Shown: positions 8,468-19,359 of the stretch, piece by piece
Numbering within the stretch: the first letter of the stretch is position 1
Layout: each line of letters begins with the position of its first letter
From: Thauera carbonicopians
GTDB taxonomy: Bacteria; Pseudomonadota; Gammaproteobacteria; Burkholderiales; Rhodocyclaceae
DNA: 64,000 nucleotides
Assembly: GCF_025699485.1 (NCBI RefSeq)
Contig: NZ_JANUXN010000005.1
Span: forward strand, 62,001 to 126,000
Direction: 5' to 3'
Notes under the pieces: model-generated
Database searches by the model: none
What the model was told of the DNA's origin: nothing
The model's input: the letters and a program-made list of their open reading frames with translations, nothing else
Position numbers and translations under genes: made by a program

Positions 8468-10486
8468 GTGACGTCCACAGAACAACAGATCGAACAATTC
8501 ATCGGCATATTGGTTTCCCTTGGCGGCAGCGCGGGCAATCAGCGCTTGCTTGAAGCGCTGGGCTGGCAGGACAGTATCTACCAACGCGTCAAGCAGCAAC
8601 TGATCGACGACGGCCGCATCCGCCCTGGGCGCGGGCGCGGCGGCTCAGTTGCCATTGTCGAGAACGCCTCATCCTTGCCCAAACCTGTCACCGAACCATC
8701 AGCGGCCATCAAGCGGCAAGCCAACGAGACCCGCAAGGAAGACAAGCATGACGCAATACGGGACAAAGACATGAGACCCATCGAACAACAGTTCTTCAAC
8801 GACCTGGAAAAGAAGCTCTGGATCGCTGCCGACAAGCTGCGCTCCAACCTCGACGCTGCAGTGTACAAACACGTCGTGCTCGGGCTGATCTTCCTCAAGT
8901 ACGTTTCAGATGCCTTCGAAGAGCGGCAACGGGAACTGCGCGAACAGTTCACCAATCCGGATCATGACTACTACATGGACCCGGACGAATACGGCGGCGC
9001 AGGCACCCAGGAGTACGAAGACAACATCGCCGCCGAGCTTGAAGTCCGCGACTACTACACCGAGAAGAACGTGTTCTGGGTGCCTGTAGAAGCGCGCTGG
9101 CAAACCCTGCGCGACTGCGCGCAACTGCCGCCCAAGGCGGCGCTGCCCTGGAACAAACCCGGCAAGGACGAGCCCGAGGAAATGCGCTCGGTCGGCTGGC
9201 TGATCGACAACGCCATGGAAGCCGTCGAGCGTGAGAACGCCCGCCTGAAGAACGTGCTCAACAAGGACTTCGCCCGCGTGCAGCTCGACTCCAGCAAGCT
9301 GGCCGGGCTGATCAGCCACTTCTCGGATACCGACTTCAGCGCCAAGGAGTACAAGGGCCAGCCGCTGGACCTGAAATCCAAGGATATCCTCGGCCACGTC
9401 TACGAATACTTCCTCGGCCAGTTCGCCCTGGCCGAAGGCAAGAAGGGCGGCCAGTACTACACTCCAAAGAGCATCGTCACCCTGATCGTGGAAATGCTCC
9501 AGCCGTTCAAGGGCCGCGTGTACGACCCGGCCATGGGCTCCGGTGGCTTCTTCGTGCAAAGTGAGGAGTTCATCGAACAGCACGGCGGTAAAGCCGCCAA
9601 TGGCAAAAGCGGGCAGATCAGCGTCTACGGGCAGGAAAGCAACCCCACTACCTGGCGGCTGGCTGCGATGAATATGGCCATTCGCGGTATCGACTTCAAC
9701 TTCGGAAGCGGCCCGGCCGACACCTTGCTGAACGACCTGCACCCGGACCTACGCGCCGATTTCGTCATGGCCAACCCGCCCTTCAACATGAAGGAATGGT
9801 GGAACGAAAAGCTGGCCAACGATCCGCGTTGGATCGCCGGCACGCCGCCGCAGGGCAACGCCAACTTCGCTTGGTTGCAGCACATGCTCTGGCACCTGGC
9901 ACCCACCGGCAGCATGGCGTTGCTACTGGCCAATGGTTCCATGAGTTCCAACACCAACAACGAAGGCGAAATCCGCAAGCGGCTAATCGAAGACGACTAC
10001 GTGGAATGTATGGTCGCGCTGCCCGGTCAGTTGTTCACCAATACCCAGATTCCAGCCTGCATCTGGTTTCTGACCCGCGACAAGCAGAACGGCTTCGCGC
10101 TGGACAAGAAAAAGCGCGACCGACGCGGCAAGTTCCTGTTCATTGACGCTCGCCAGTTGGGCTATATGAGGGACCGCGTGCTGCGCGACTTCACCGCCGA
10201 CGACATCCAGAAAATCACCGATACCTTCCATGCCTGGCAGCAGGGTGAAGGGTATGAGGATGTGGCTGGCTTCTGCCATTCTGCCAAGTTGGACGAAATC
10301 CGCAAGCATGAGCATGTACTCACACCCGGGCGCTATGTGGGCGCGGTGGAGCAGGAAGATGACGGTGAGCCCTTTGCCGAGAAGATGCGGCGATTGACGG
10401 CACAACTGGCGGGGCAGTTTGCGGAGAGTGCGAAGCTGGAAGAAGAGATCAAGAAGAATTTGGCGGGGTTGGGATATGAGTACTGA
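8468..10486 (+). CDS. hsdM: Type I restriction-modification system methyltransferase subunit
   Basis: HsdM is the N6-adenine methyltransferase of the type I complex. Residues about 120-670 match the N6_N4_Mtase family with the HsdM_N helical domain ([40 protein letters not shown]), AdoMet motif [10 protein letters not shown] near residue 353 and catalytic NPPF at 436-439. The first 110 residues form an additional winged-helix-like domain ([29 protein letters not shown]) joined by a charged linker. The GTG start follows AGAGGA. The 3' end overlaps hsdS by 11 bp. Confidence 0.93.
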   Translation: MTSTEQQIEQFIGILVSLGGSAGNQRLLEALGWQDSIYQRVKQQLIDDGRIRPGRGRGGSVAIVENASSLPKPVTEPSAAIKRQANETRKEDKHDAIRDKDMRPIEQQFFNDLEKKLWIAADKLRSNLDAAVYKHVVLGLIFLKYVSDAFEERQRELREQFTNPDHDYYMDPDEYGGAGTQEYEDNIAAELEVRDYYTEKNVFWVPVEARWQTLRDCAQLPPKAALPWNKPGKDEPEEMRSVGWLIDNAMEAVERENARLKNVLNKDFARVQLDSSKLAGLISHFSDTDFSAKEYKGQPLDLKSKDILGHVYEYFLGQFALAEGKKGGQYYTPKSIVTLIVEMLQPFKGRVYDPAMGSGGFFVQSEEFIEQHGGKAANGKSGQISVYGQESNPTTWRLAAMNMAIRGIDFNFGSGPADTLLNDLHPDLRADFVMANPPFNMKEWWNEKLANDPRWIAGTPPQGNANFAWLQHMLWHLAPTGSMALLLANGSMSSNTNNEGEIRKRLIEDDYVECMVALPGQLFTNTQIPACIWFLTRDKQNGFALDKKKRDRRGKFLFIDARQLGYMRDRVLRDFTADDIQKITDTFHAWQQGEGYEDVAGFCHSAKLDEIRKHEHVLTPGRYVGAVEQEDDGEPFAEKMRRLTAQLAGQFAESAKLEEEIKKNLAGLGYEY

Positions 10487-11858
10487 CTGGCAAACAGTGA
10501 GGATTGGCGACCTCGGAAAAGTGATTACGGGGAAAACGCCATCCACCGCCATTTCAGAGAATTTCGGTGGACCCTATCCGTTTATCACCATTCCAGACTT
10601 AGATGACCGTAGAGAAATAACAACGTCGGCTCGAACACTTTCGGAACTCGGCGCTCACGCAATGCGATCTTGTCGGCTGCCCAGTGACGCAGTGATGATG
10701 TCGTGCATTGCCACTGTTGGAAAATGCGGAATAACAACGAAAGAGAGTTTCACCAATCAGCAGATCAATAGCCTTATCTGCAAAGATGGCATTGATCCAC
10801 GATTCGTGTACTACAGCTTTACTCAACTTGGAAAAGCATTAGAAGCTGCTGGTGGTGGCGGTTCGGTATATACAAATGTCTCCAAATCCAGGTTTGAAGC
10901 GATTGAAATCAGGCTCCCCCCGCTGAAGGAGCAGAGGTCTATAGCAGAAATGCTGGCAAGGCTAGACGACAAAATTGCCCTCAACCACCGCATCAACCAA
11001 ACCCTCGAAGCCATGGCGCAAGCCATCTTCAAATCCTGGTTTGTCGATTTCGACCCGGTCAAGGCCAAGATCGCCGCCATCGAACAAGGCGAAGATCCGC
11101 TGCGCGCCGCCATGTGCGCCATCAGCGGCAAGACCGACGCCGAACTCGACCAGATGCCCCGCGAGCACCACAACCAACTTGCCGCCTCTGCCGCGCTATT
11201 TCCCGATGCCATGGAAGAGTCGGAGCTAGGAAGTATTCCGAAGGGATGGAGCTTTCGTCAAATAGCTCAATTTGGTGAGGTGGTGTGTGGCAAGACACCC
11301 GCAAAAAGCAATCCAGGTTACTTCGGGTTAGGCACGCCATTTATAAAAATTCCGGACATGCACAATAATGTGTATGTCACTCAGCCATCTGAGCAACTCA
11401 CTGTACAGGGAGTTGCATCGCAACCCAAAAAAACGATCCCGCCGGGTTCAATTTGCGTTAGCTGTATAGCGACGGTTGGTAAGGTGATTTTGGTTCATCA
11501 ACCATCTCAGACTAATCAGCAAATTAATAGCATCATCCCCCGTCGGCTTGAATATAGCTTTTATCTATATTTCCAGATGCTAGAAAAACAGCAAGTGTTT
11601 TTTGATCTAGCAAGTGGGGGAAGCGCGACCCTGAATATGAATACTTCTATTTTTTCAAAAGTAGAAACGCTGCTACCTGAAGATGGAGTTATCATAAAAT
11701 TCAGCGAACTCATTTCGCCCGTTTTTTCTCAAATCCTTGCCAATCAAAAGCAGGCTGATAATTTGGCTGAGATTCGCGACAGCCTCCTTCCCAAACTCCT
11801 TTCCGGCGAACTGCGCATTCCCGATACTGAACGTATTTTGGAGGAGGTGTGGCCATGA
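10476..11858 (+). CDS. hsdS: Type I restriction-modification specificity subunit
   Basis: The 460-residue protein has two target-recognition domains: residues about 5-140 ([17 protein letters not shown]) and about 255-430 ([16 protein letters not shown]). They are separated by a conserved coiled-coil region ([36 protein letters not shown]), with a second conserved helix at the C-terminus ([16 protein letters not shown]). Both TRDs carry CIATVGK and TNQQINS, so they belong to one subfamily. TRD DNA is clearly more AT-rich than the conserved spacer, a sign of domain exchange. It overlaps hsdM by 11 bp and kwaA by 4 bp. Confidence 0.92.
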   Translation: MSTDWQTVRIGDLGKVITGKTPSTAISENFGGPYPFITIPDLDDRREITTSARTLSELGAHAMRSCRLPSDAVMMSCIATVGKCGITTKESFTNQQINSLICKDGIDPRFVYYSFTQLGKALEAAGGGGSVYTNVSKSRFEAIEIRLPPLKEQRSIAEMLARLDDKIALNHRINQTLEAMAQAIFKSWFVDFDPVKAKIAAIEQGEDPLRAAMCAISGKTDAELDQMPREHHNQLAASAALFPDAMEESELGSIPKGWSFRQIAQFGEVVCGKTPAKSNPGYFGLGTPFIKIPDMHNNVYVTQPSEQLTVQGVASQPKKTIPPGSICVSCIATVGKVILVHQPSQTNQQINSIIPRRLEYSFYLYFQMLEKQQVFFDLASGGSATLNMNTSIFSKVETLLPEDGVIIKFSELISPVFSQILANQKQADNLAEIRDSLLPKLLSGELRIPDTERILEEVWP

Positions 11859-12436
11859 CAAACGTACGCCGGAAAGTGGACCTTTACATCCTATCTCTCG
11901 GACTGTTATTCGTCTTCTTTGTCATTATTGCGGCGGAGCCTCCAGCTTCTTCCTTTTCTTTCAAGGATGCCGGGAGCTGGAAAGCCCTTGTGGTGAACAA
12001 TCCTTTGCCCGTGGTTTCGACATTGGGGCTGCTTTATTGCCTGTTTGCATACATTCGCTTTGACTTCGATTTGAAAGGCGCTAACGAGATACCTTTTGAA
12101 GTCAAGAAGCTGGAAAACATAAACTATGAGCACCTGACATTTCTTGCTACCTATGTGGTACCACTCATCAGCTTCGATTTTGGCAGTGGCCGACAAATGA
12201 TTGTACTGGCGTTGCTACTGATAGTGATGGGGGTCATCTACATCAAGACGGATCTGTTTTACGCCAACCCGTCTTTGGCGCTTCTTGGGTTCCACATCTA
12301 CCGTGCCAGCGGTCATTTCAAGAATGGCGAGCGAGAAGGCATCACGTTGATTTGTCGTGAACGATTGGTGGAGAACCAAAAGCTTTCCTACATAAAACTG
12401 GATGACAGAATTTACTACGTCAGGGGAACAAAGTGA
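11855..12436 (+). CDS. kwaA: Kiwa anti-phage system membrane protein KwaA
   Basis: The 193-residue protein has four hydrophobic helices (about residues 9-28, 50-68, 93-108, 114-133) and a soluble C-terminal tail of about 60 residues, the architecture of KwaA. In Kiwa, KwaA forms an inner-membrane complex that senses phage attachment or injection and holds KwaB. GGAGGAGG lies 7 bp before the ATG at 11855, which decides the start over the GTG at 11849. It overlaps the hsdS stop (ATGA) and the kwaB GTG start. Codon use is more AT-rich than hsdM or hsdR. Identification rests on topology plus the adjacent DUF4868 gene. Confidence 0.82.
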   Translation: MTNVRRKVDLYILSLGLLFVFFVIIAAEPPASSFSFKDAGSWKALVVNNPLPVVSTLGLLYCLFAYIRFDFDLKGANEIPFEVKKLENINYEHLTFLATYVVPLISFDFGSGRQMIVLALLLIVMGVIYIKTDLFYANPSLALLGFHIYRASGHFKNGEREGITLICRERLVENQKLSYIKLDDRIYYVRGTK

Positions 12437-13401
12437 CCGTGGATGAATTGAAAGCTGCCTTGCAGGCCTACTATAACGATCAGGCTAATATCGGCGTTTG
12501 CGTGTATGCGCTGATGAAGGATGCCAATAATCCCGGTCCTTTCAAGCTGGACATTGAGGCCGATGCACAGGCTGGCCTTAAGGACTTGTTTCTACAAAGC
12601 CTGCGTGACGAAATTTCTAGCAAAGAGGAACTGTCGGCACTTGCCTTATCGAGTGCGGATGAGCGAGTCAATGCTATCTATGTTTACGATCTCGATATCC
12701 CCGAGGAGCTGACATCACTTGAGGCTGTCATTGCTCAAGATGATCTGCCCATGCTGGATTTGAATGAAAAAAGCCTGTCTTCGATCAAGGCGCTGCTCAT
12801 CGAAATGGGCAACGACATCGGCCAGTTGGTTTTGTACAAGACTATGGCTCCCGTCAATATCTTTGGTCGATCGAGTTTTTTTCTGCGTAAGCATGAAAGT
12901 CGACTTGAACGGATGAATGACGAATTTCTGCGCGTCAGTGCCGGGTTTCAGATGTTGCGGATTAATGATGCCTTGCTGGTGCTGAATCTTGAGGCATTAG
13001 AGCATAATTTCGGGTTCCACGATGTGATCAAAAAGGAGGCTGCATTGGGTATTAATGCCATTGTCTCGGCTGCGTTGGTGACCAATCCGGATGTCTTGCG
13101 AGAGCTTGTCGATGATGTCAAATATGCACGTCGCCTCACCAAAATTGCCAAAGCTTCTCCTGTACTTAAAGCTGGTATTTCAGGGAAAAGCATTGTCAAT
13201 TTTTGCAAGACATTTCCCGAACTTGTTGGCCGCATTCGATTTAATGAAGAAAGCAATAAAGTGATACTTGATACCAAGGTATCCAAGGACTTGTTCATCA
13301 AGGTGTTAATGGACGATTTCCTAACTTCTGAACTCACAAAATTTCATTACGCCAGTGTCGCAAAAGACGCTGTAGAGCCAAGAGTGGAGGAAGCCGACTA
13401 A
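12433..13401 (+). CDS. kwaB: Kiwa anti-phage system effector KwaB (DUF4868)
   Basis: This 322-residue soluble protein matches the DUF4868 family pattern: an N-terminal alpha/beta region ([31 protein letters not shown]), then a conserved block [38 protein letters not shown] and a C-terminal helical region ending [10 protein letters not shown]. KwaB binds DNA and, with KwaA, blocks phage replication and late transcription in studied Kiwa systems. The GTG start overlaps kwaA by 4 bp. The stop overlaps the next small ORF by 1 bp. Length fits KwaB of about 315 residues. Confidence 0.85.
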   Translation: MTVDELKAALQAYYNDQANIGVCVYALMKDANNPGPFKLDIEADAQAGLKDLFLQSLRDEISSKEELSALALSSADERVNAIYVYDLDIPEELTSLEAVIAQDDLPMLDLNEKSLSSIKALLIEMGNDIGQLVLYKTMAPVNIFGRSSFFLRKHESRLERMNDEFLRVSAGFQMLRINDALLVLNLEALEHNFGFHDVIKKEAALGINAIVSAALVTNPDVLRELVDDVKYARRLTKIAKASPVLKAGISGKSIVNFCKTFPELVGRIRFNEESNKVILDTKVSKDLFIKVLMDDFLTSELTKFHYASVAKDAVEPRVEEAD

Positions 13402-13523
13402 TGGCCTTTCTGTCGGAAACCGCTGCCAAGAAAGCGCTGCTGCCCGCACAGAAGGAACGGATGGTGCGGCTGATCGAGTACTTCATGCTGCTAAGAGGCG
13501 ATACGGAAGAACGGACGACATGA
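13401..13523 (+). CDS. 40-residue ORF between kwaB and hsdR, unknown
   Basis: An ATG overlapping the kwaB stop opens a 40-codon frame ([18 protein letters not shown]..., later [15 protein letters not shown]) whose TGA overlaps the hsdR ATG. The exact fit between two neighbours, GC-rich third positions and overlap at both ends suggest it is translated, at least to couple kwaB and hsdR. The predicted peptide is one amphipathic helix. It could be a remnant of a gene deleted between hsdS and hsdR when Kiwa inserted. I do not recognise a family. Confidence 0.5.
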   Translation: MAFLSETAAKKALLPAQKERMVRLIEYFMLLRGDTEERTT

Positions 13524-16500
13524 GCATTACCGAACAGCAACTCGAAGACGCCGCTATCGGCTGGTTTGGCGAACTGGGCTGGCAGTACGTCAATGGCCCG
13601 GACATTGCGCCGGATGGCGACAGCCCAGCCCGTACCGACTATCGCCAGACCGTACTACGAGAACGCCTGTTAGCTGCGCTGGTCCGCATCAACCCGCAGA
13701 TGCCTGCCAGTGCATTGGAACAGGCTGCGCACGAACTGCTGACCGTCAGCGATCCGCTACTGATCGCCCGCAACCGCCGCGTGCATCGCTTACTGCTGGT
13801 CGGCATTCCGGTTGAGTTTTCAGTGGGCGACGAGAAACGCAGCGATCTGGTCAATCTCATCGACTTCGCCAACCCACGCAACAATGACTTCCTGCTGGTT
13901 AGCCAATTCACCGTGGCCGGCACCAAGCAGCCGCGCCGCCCCGACTTGGTGGCCTTCGTCAACGGTCTGCCGCTGGCCGTGATCGAGCTAAAGAACCCAG
14001 CCAATGAGCAAACCGATATCTGGGATGCCTTCAACCAGATACAGACCTACAAGGAAGAAATCGGCGACCTGTTCAACACCAATGTGGCGGTGGTGGTCAG
14101 CGACGGCTTCACGGCGCGGCTGAGCTCGCTGACGGCGAACCAGGAGCGTATGCAGCCCTGGCGGGCGATCGTGAATGAGGACGACCGGCCGCTCCTGGAG
14201 TTCGAGTTGGAAACGCTGGTGCGCGGTTTCTTCGCGCCTGCGCTGTTTCTCGACTATGTGCGCCACTTCGTGCTGTTCGAGCAAGACGCCGACCAGATCA
14301 TCAAGAAGATCGCGGGCTACCACCAGTTCCATGCGGTGCGCGAAGCGGTAAAAGCCACGGTGATCGCCGCCAACAGTCCGAACAAAGACATGCTAGAGGT
14401 ACAGGAGCCGCGCGCCACCTATGGTAAGGAAGTGCAGCCCGGCAGCCGCAAGGCCGGCGTGGTGTGGCATACGCAAGGCTCGGGCAAGAGCATCACCATG
14501 GCCTGCTACGCGGGCAAGCTGTTGCAGCAGCCGGAGATGAAGAACCCCACGCTGGTAGTGGTGACCGACCGCAACGATCTAGACGGGCAATTGTACGGCA
14601 CCTTCTGCGCCGCCGAAGACCTGCTGCGGCAGACACCGGTGCAAGCCGGCAGCCGCGAGGAACTTCGCGAGATGCTGGCCTCGCGTGAGGCGGGCGGCAT
14701 CATCTTCACCACGGTGCAGAAGTTCGCCCTGCTGGACGATGAGGAGCAACACCCGTTGCTATCGGATCGCAACAATATCGTGGTGATCTCCGACGAGGCG
14801 CACCGTAGCCAGTACGGCATGAAGGGGCGGCTGGATACCAAGACCGGCAAGTACGTATTCGGCTATGCCAAGCACATGCGCGACGCACTGGCTAATGCCA
14901 CCTTCATCGGTTTCACCGGCACGCCCATCGCGCTGGAAGACAAGGACACGCGGGCGGTTTTTGGCGACTACGTCAGCATCTACGACATCCAGGATGCGGT
15001 GGACGATGGCGCCACGGTGCCGATCTTCTACGAAAGCCGCTTGGCCAAGCTGGACGTGAACCAAGCCGAGATCGACGCACTCAATGCCCAGGTGGATGAG
15101 GTCATTGAGGACGAGGAAGACATCACTGCCCGCGAAAAGACCAAGAGTGATTGGGCTGCGCTGACCAAGTTGGTGGGCGCGCAGCCGCGCCTGGAGCAGG
15201 TGGCATCAGATCTGGTGCAGCATTTCGAGATACGAACGGCCACGCTGGAAGGCAAGGCGATGATCGTCTGCATGAGCCGTGATATTTGCGCCGAGCTGTA
15301 CAACGCCATCGTCGCTCTGCGCCCCGATTGGCACGACGCCGACCCCGAAAAGGGTGCGATCAAGGTGGTGATGACTGGCTCGGCAGCGGACAAGCCCTTG
15401 CTGCAGCCGCATCTATACAGCCAGCAGGTGAAGAAACGCCTGGAAAAGCGCTTCAAAGACCCGGCAGACCCGTTGAAGCTGGTGATAGTGCGCGACATGT
15501 GGCTGACGGGCTTCGACGCGCCCTGCTGCCACACCATGTATGTAGATAAGCCCATGAAGGGCCACAACCTGATGCAGGCTATCGCCCGCGTCAACCGGGT
15601 GTTCCGCAACAAGCCCGGTGGATTGGTGGTGGACTACATCGGCATTGCCAACGAACTGAAAGCGGCGCTCAAGACCTACACCGAATCCAAGGGCAAGGGC
15701 GACCCGGCGCACAACGCGGCCGAAGCCCTGGCGGTGCTGCTGGAGAGGCTGGACATCGTGCGCGGGCTAATGCACGGCTTCGATTACAGCGGGTTCGAGA
15801 CCAACGCGATGAAGTTGCTGGTGCCGGTGGCCAACCATATCCTGGGGCTGAAGGACGGCAAGCAGCGTTTCCTCGATGCCATACTGGCGGTGAGCAAGGC
15901 GTTTTCCCTATGCAGCACGCTGGACGAGGCCGCCGCCCTGCGCACGGAGATCGCCTTCTTCGCCGCCGTCAAGGCCGCCATCGTCAAGTTCACCACGGTG
16001 GATCGCAAGCGTTCCGACGCGGACAAGAATAGCGCGCTCAAGCAGATCCTGGACAATGCCATCGTGGCAGACGGGGTGGCGGACATCTTCGCCCTGGCGG
16101 GCCTGGACAAGCCCAACATCGGCTTGCTGTCGAACGAGTTCCTGGAAGACGTGCGGCAGATGAAGAGCCGCAACCTGGCGGTGGAACTGCTGGAAAAGCT
16201 GCTGCGCGACGAGATCAAGGCGCGCTCACGCAACAACGTGGTGCAGGAGAAGAAGTACGGCGACCGCCTGCTGGAAACCTTGCGAAAGTACCACAACCGG
16301 GCAGTGGAGACGGCGCAGGTCATCGAGGAACTGATCCAGATGGCCAAGGACTTCCAGGCGGCGCTGGAGCGCGAAGCGGCGCTGGGGCTGAATCCGGACG
16401 AGATCGCCTTCTACGATGCGCTGGCCAACAACGAAAGCGCCGTGCGGGAGTTGGGCGACGATACCTTGAAGAAGATCGCCGTCGAGATCACTGAGAAGCT

Positions 16501-16672
16501 GCGCAACAGCACTACGGTGGATTGGCAAGTGCGCGAGAGCGTGCGGGCGAAGCTGCGGATTCTGGTGCGACGCACGCTGAAGAAGTGGAAGTACCCGCCG
16601 GTGGGTGAGGACGCCGCCATCGAACTGGTGCTGAAGCAGGCGGAATCGCTGTCGAACGCTTGGTCGAAGTGA
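13520..16672 (+). CDS. hsdR: Type I restriction endonuclease subunit R
   Basis: HsdR translocates DNA with ATP and cleaves at a distance when the site is unmodified. The 1050-residue protein has an N-terminal PD-(D/E)xK nuclease ([21 protein letters not shown], ExK near residue 157), an SF2 motor with Walker A TQGSGKS near 318-324, the DEAH box in [11 protein letters not shown] near 425, FTGTPI, and late motifs [12 protein letters not shown] and ARVNRVF, then a helical C-terminus that binds HsdM. All key residues are present. Its ATG overlaps the 40-codon ORF stop, placing it in the same transcript as kwaAB. Confidence 0.95.
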   Translation: MSITEQQLEDAAIGWFGELGWQYVNGPDIAPDGDSPARTDYRQTVLRERLLAALVRINPQMPASALEQAAHELLTVSDPLLIARNRRVHRLLLVGIPVEFSVGDEKRSDLVNLIDFANPRNNDFLLVSQFTVAGTKQPRRPDLVAFVNGLPLAVIELKNPANEQTDIWDAFNQIQTYKEEIGDLFNTNVAVVVSDGFTARLSSLTANQERMQPWRAIVNEDDRPLLEFELETLVRGFFAPALFLDYVRHFVLFEQDADQIIKKIAGYHQFHAVREAVKATVIAANSPNKDMLEVQEPRATYGKEVQPGSRKAGVVWHTQGSGKSITMACYAGKLLQQPEMKNPTLVVVTDRNDLDGQLYGTFCAAEDLLRQTPVQAGSREELREMLASREAGGIIFTTVQKFALLDDEEQHPLLSDRNNIVVISDEAHRSQYGMKGRLDTKTGKYVFGYAKHMRDALANATFIGFTGTPIALEDKDTRAVFGDYVSIYDIQDAVDDGATVPIFYESRLAKLDVNQAEIDALNAQVDEVIEDEEDITAREKTKSDWAALTKLVGAQPRLEQVASDLVQHFEIRTATLEGKAMIVCMSRDICAELYNAIVALRPDWHDADPEKGAIKVVMTGSAADKPLLQPHLYSQQVKKRLEKRFKDPADPLKLVIVRDMWLTGFDAPCCHTMYVDKPMKGHNLMQAIARVNRVFRNKPGGLVVDYIGIANELKAALKTYTESKGKGDPAHNAAEALAVLLERLDIVRGLMHGFDYSGFETNAMKLLVPVANHILGLKDGKQRFLDAILAVSKAFSLCSTLDEAAALRTEIAFFAAVKAAIVKFTTVDRKRSDADKNSALKQILDNAIVADGVADIFALAGLDKPNIGLLSNEFLEDVRQMKSRNLAVELLEKLLRDEIKARSRNNVVQEKKYGDRLLETLRKYHNRAVETAQVIEELIQMAKDFQAALEREAALGLNPDEIAFYDALANNESAVRELGDDTLKKIAVEITEKLRNSTTVDWQVRESVRAKLRILVRRTLKKWKYPPVGEDAAIELVLKQAESLSNAWSK

Positions 16673-16695
16673 TCGGCGTAGGCGGAGGAGAAACG

Positions 16696-18372
16696 ATGAC
16701 CCAATCAGACTTGAGCCAGCGACTGGACAACCTGATAGCCACCTGGGAAAACGAGGTGGTGGAATTTAAGCAGGCCTGCAACGACTACAGCACCGACGAC
16801 ATCGGCAAATACTTCTCTGCGCTAGCTAACGAATCCAACCTGCGCGGCACCGATGGCGGTTGGCTGGTGTTCGGCGTGAACAACAAGACCCGTCGCGTGG
16901 TCGGCACGGACTATCGCCCACAATCCGAGCGCCTGCATTCGCTGAAGATGCAGATTGCCGAAAATGCGGAGCCTCGCATCACCTTCCGCGAAATCCATGA
17001 ACTGGCCCACGCCGATGGTCGCGTGCTGATATTTGAAATCCCCGCTGCGCCGCAGGGTATTCCGATTGCCTGGAAGGGCCACTACTATGCCCGCGCTGGT
17101 GAAAGCCTGACATCGCTGGGCTTGGACAAACTAGATGACATCCGCCGCCAAACGCTCGCTCAAGATTGGACGGCCCAGGTGGTTCCTGGCGCCACGCTGG
17201 ATGATCTGGATGACGCCGCAGTACAAAAAGCGCGTGAGTCTTTTGCACAGAAATATGCCAACCGCTTCCAGCTTGGTGAAGTAGAAGGCTGGTCGCTGGC
17301 AACCTTTCTTGACCGTGCCCGCGTCACGCAGAATGGCCAAATAACACGTGCCGCACTGCTGTTGCTTGGCAAGGCGGAATCGTCTTTTCGCCTGTCTCCC
17401 TATCCGGCGCAACTGACCTGGAAGCTGGAAGGCCAGGAGCGGGCCTACGAACACTTCGGCCCGCCATTTCTGCTGAGTACGACACGACTCTACCAACGCA
17501 TTCGCAACATTCAGCTTCGGTTGCTGCCGCAAGACGAGCTGTTGCCTATCGAGGTCTCGAAATACGACCAGAAAATCGTGCTGGAGGCCCTGCACAATTG
17601 CCTTGCCCATCAGGACTACACCCGCAATGGGCGCGTGGTGGTGACAGAGTTGCCGGACAGGCTGGTGTTCGAAAATGAAGGCAGCTTCTTCGAGGGACAG
17701 CCCGACGAATACATCCAGGGCGACAAGACACCACGCCGATACCGTAATCCAGCTTTGGCCCAGGCAATGGTCGAACTAAACATGATCGACACGATGGGCT
17801 ATGGCATTCACTCCATTTATACGGGGCAGGCAAGACGCTACTTCCCATTGCCGGACTACGACCTGAGTGAGCCCGGTGCCGTCAAGCTGACGATCTATGG
17901 TGGCGTCGTGGATCCGGCCTATAGTCGTCTACTGATCCAGAACACTGATTTACCACTGGCGGATGTGCTGGCACTGGATCGTGTGCAGAAAAAGTTGCCT
18001 ATTCCGGACGATGCCGCCGCACGTTTGCGACGCAACAGGCTGATCGAAGGGCGCAAACCCAACTTCCACGTATCAGCCGCCGTAGCCGAGGCAACTGCAA
18101 ACAAGGCCGATTACATCCGCACCCGGGCGCAAGATGACGAGTTCTACGCCAAACTGCTGACCGACTATCTAGAGAAGTTTGGTCAAGCGAACCGTGCCGA
18201 GATCAACAAGTTGCTCATGGTCAAATTGAGCGATGCCCTGGATGACAAGCAGAAGTACAACAAGATCAGCAGCCTGCTGACCAGGCTGCGCCGCCATGGG
18301 GTGATTGTGAACACCGGCTCAGACACGGCTCCTTGCTGGCGGCTGACAGAGAGAATTGCAGAGAGAAATTAG
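16696..18372 (+). CDS. AlbA_2/Schlafen-domain putative ATP-binding protein
   Basis: The N-terminal 140 residues form an AlbA_2 (Schlafen-like) domain: ENEVVEFKQACNDYSTDDIGKYFSALANESNLRG then GWLVFGVNNKTRRVVG. The middle resembles the HATPase-like part of RecG-related proteins (EALHNCLAHQDYTRNGRVVV, MGYGIHSIY), and the C-terminus carries winged-helix segments. Such genes often accompany type I restriction loci, but the role is not established. I chose ATG 16696, which has GGAGGAG 6 bp upstream, over an earlier in-frame GTG at 16660 that overlaps hsdR. Confidence 0.75.
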   Translation: MTQSDLSQRLDNLIATWENEVVEFKQACNDYSTDDIGKYFSALANESNLRGTDGGWLVFGVNNKTRRVVGTDYRPQSERLHSLKMQIAENAEPRITFREIHELAHADGRVLIFEIPAAPQGIPIAWKGHYYARAGESLTSLGLDKLDDIRRQTLAQDWTAQVVPGATLDDLDDAAVQKARESFAQKYANRFQLGEVEGWSLATFLDRARVTQNGQITRAALLLLGKAESSFRLSPYPAQLTWKLEGQERAYEHFGPPFLLSTTRLYQRIRNIQLRLLPQDELLPIEVSKYDQKIVLEALHNCLAHQDYTRNGRVVVTELPDRLVFENEGSFFEGQPDEYIQGDKTPRRYRNPALAQAMVELNMIDTMGYGIHSIYTGQARRYFPLPDYDLSEPGAVKLTIYGGVVDPAYSRLLIQNTDLPLADVLALDRVQKKLPIPDDAAARLRRNRLIEGRKPNFHVSAAVAEATANKADYIRTRAQDDEFYAKLLTDYLEKFGQANRAEINKLLMVKLSDALDDKQKYNKISSLLTRLRRHGVIVNTGSDTAPCWRLTERIAERN

Positions 18373-18495
18373 AGAACCGCAAAGAGAATCCGATTAAACC
18401 AATTAAAAATCAATAGGTTATACGATTACTCGGCGCTCGGAAGTCCGAATCTTTGCAGAGAGGCATGAGAGGCTTGGGGATGTTGGTGCCCAATC

Positions 18496-19359
18496 TCAGG
18501 TACCCAGATAGATCGACGTCACTTTCAGTCTTTCATGTCCAAGTTCGCGGCTGATCTGCTGTCTGGCGTGCTGGTCAATCGTTCGTTGGCTTGCGCTGAA
18601 CAGGGCTTTAGTTGGCCCACCCGCCGCCGGAGCTTTCCAGCCTGTGAGCGCCTCATACCGCATTTGCGCGTACCGATGCCGCAGTCCGTGCATGTTGCTC
18701 AGACCCGCCGCCTTGCACTGGCCGTCATAGACGTGCCGTTGCTGGATGTAGGTCTTGTGCGCCGAGATAAGCGAGCCCAAGCCAGTCAGCTGCTGTGCTT
18801 CGTCCAGTACTACACGCTGCTCCGGCGTAGTGATCGGTACTGTCCGGTCACGTCCGCCCTTGGCCCATGAGCCTTTGATGGCGATGTGGTCGCCGCGGTC
18901 GGCATAGAGGGGTTGGAACTTGATGGACTCCTCCCGCCGCAGGCCAAAGGCCGCTTGCAGACGTAGGCTCATACGGACGTGTGGATCGGTGATTTTGTTC
19001 AGCCCATCGCCCAGTTCCTTGGCCTTGCTCTCGTTAGTCACATAGCGGCGTTCAGGGATGCCCAGCTTGGTGTTGTCCGCTGGCAGGATGCCTGCCTTGC
19101 TGACCTTCTCGGCCCACCAGCGCAGGTGTGCCATGCGGTTCTTGATCGTGCCAGCCGACAGGCCTTCGGCTTGCCAGCGCTGCAACAGGGCTTCGACATG
19201 CTTGCCCTTGAGTGAGGTGGCTCGCATCTGGCGGAAGCCCGCCTCGCGCAGTTGGCGGGCGACCAGACTCAGTGATCGCTGCCGGTCGGCCTGGGTGGCG
19301 CGGCTGCCGTCGCGATTGCGCAGGCAGAGCTGGCGTAGGGTATAGGTCAGGTCGTCCAT
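18496..19359 (-). CDS. Integrase-domain recombinase of ICE type (Integrase_1-like)
   Basis: The 287-residue protein is a tyrosine recombinase with catalytic R141 (FGLRREE), H224-x-x-R227 (HGLRHR), H275 (LGHERLK) and Y284 close to its end. The N-terminal half is a helical core-binding domain. It resembles the integrase-like proteins in betaproteobacterial integrative elements rather than the P4-type integrase at the left end, and runs on the opposite strand to the defence operon. No strong ribosome-binding site is seen. It may act on another site or be left over from an older element. Confidence 0.75.
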   Translation of the reverse strand: MDDLTYTLRQLCLRNRDGSRATQADRQRSLSLVARQLREAGFRQMRATSLKGKHVEALLQRWQAEGLSAGTIKNRMAHLRWWAEKVSKAGILPADNTKLGIPERRYVTNESKAKELGDGLNKITDPHVRMSLRLQAAFGLRREESIKFQPLYADRGDHIAIKGSWAKGGRDRTVPITTPEQRVVLDEAQQLTGLGSLISAHKTYIQQRHVYDGQCKAAGLSNMHGLRHRYAQMRYEALTGWKAPAAGGPTKALFSASQRTIDQHARQQISRELGHERLKVTSIYLGT

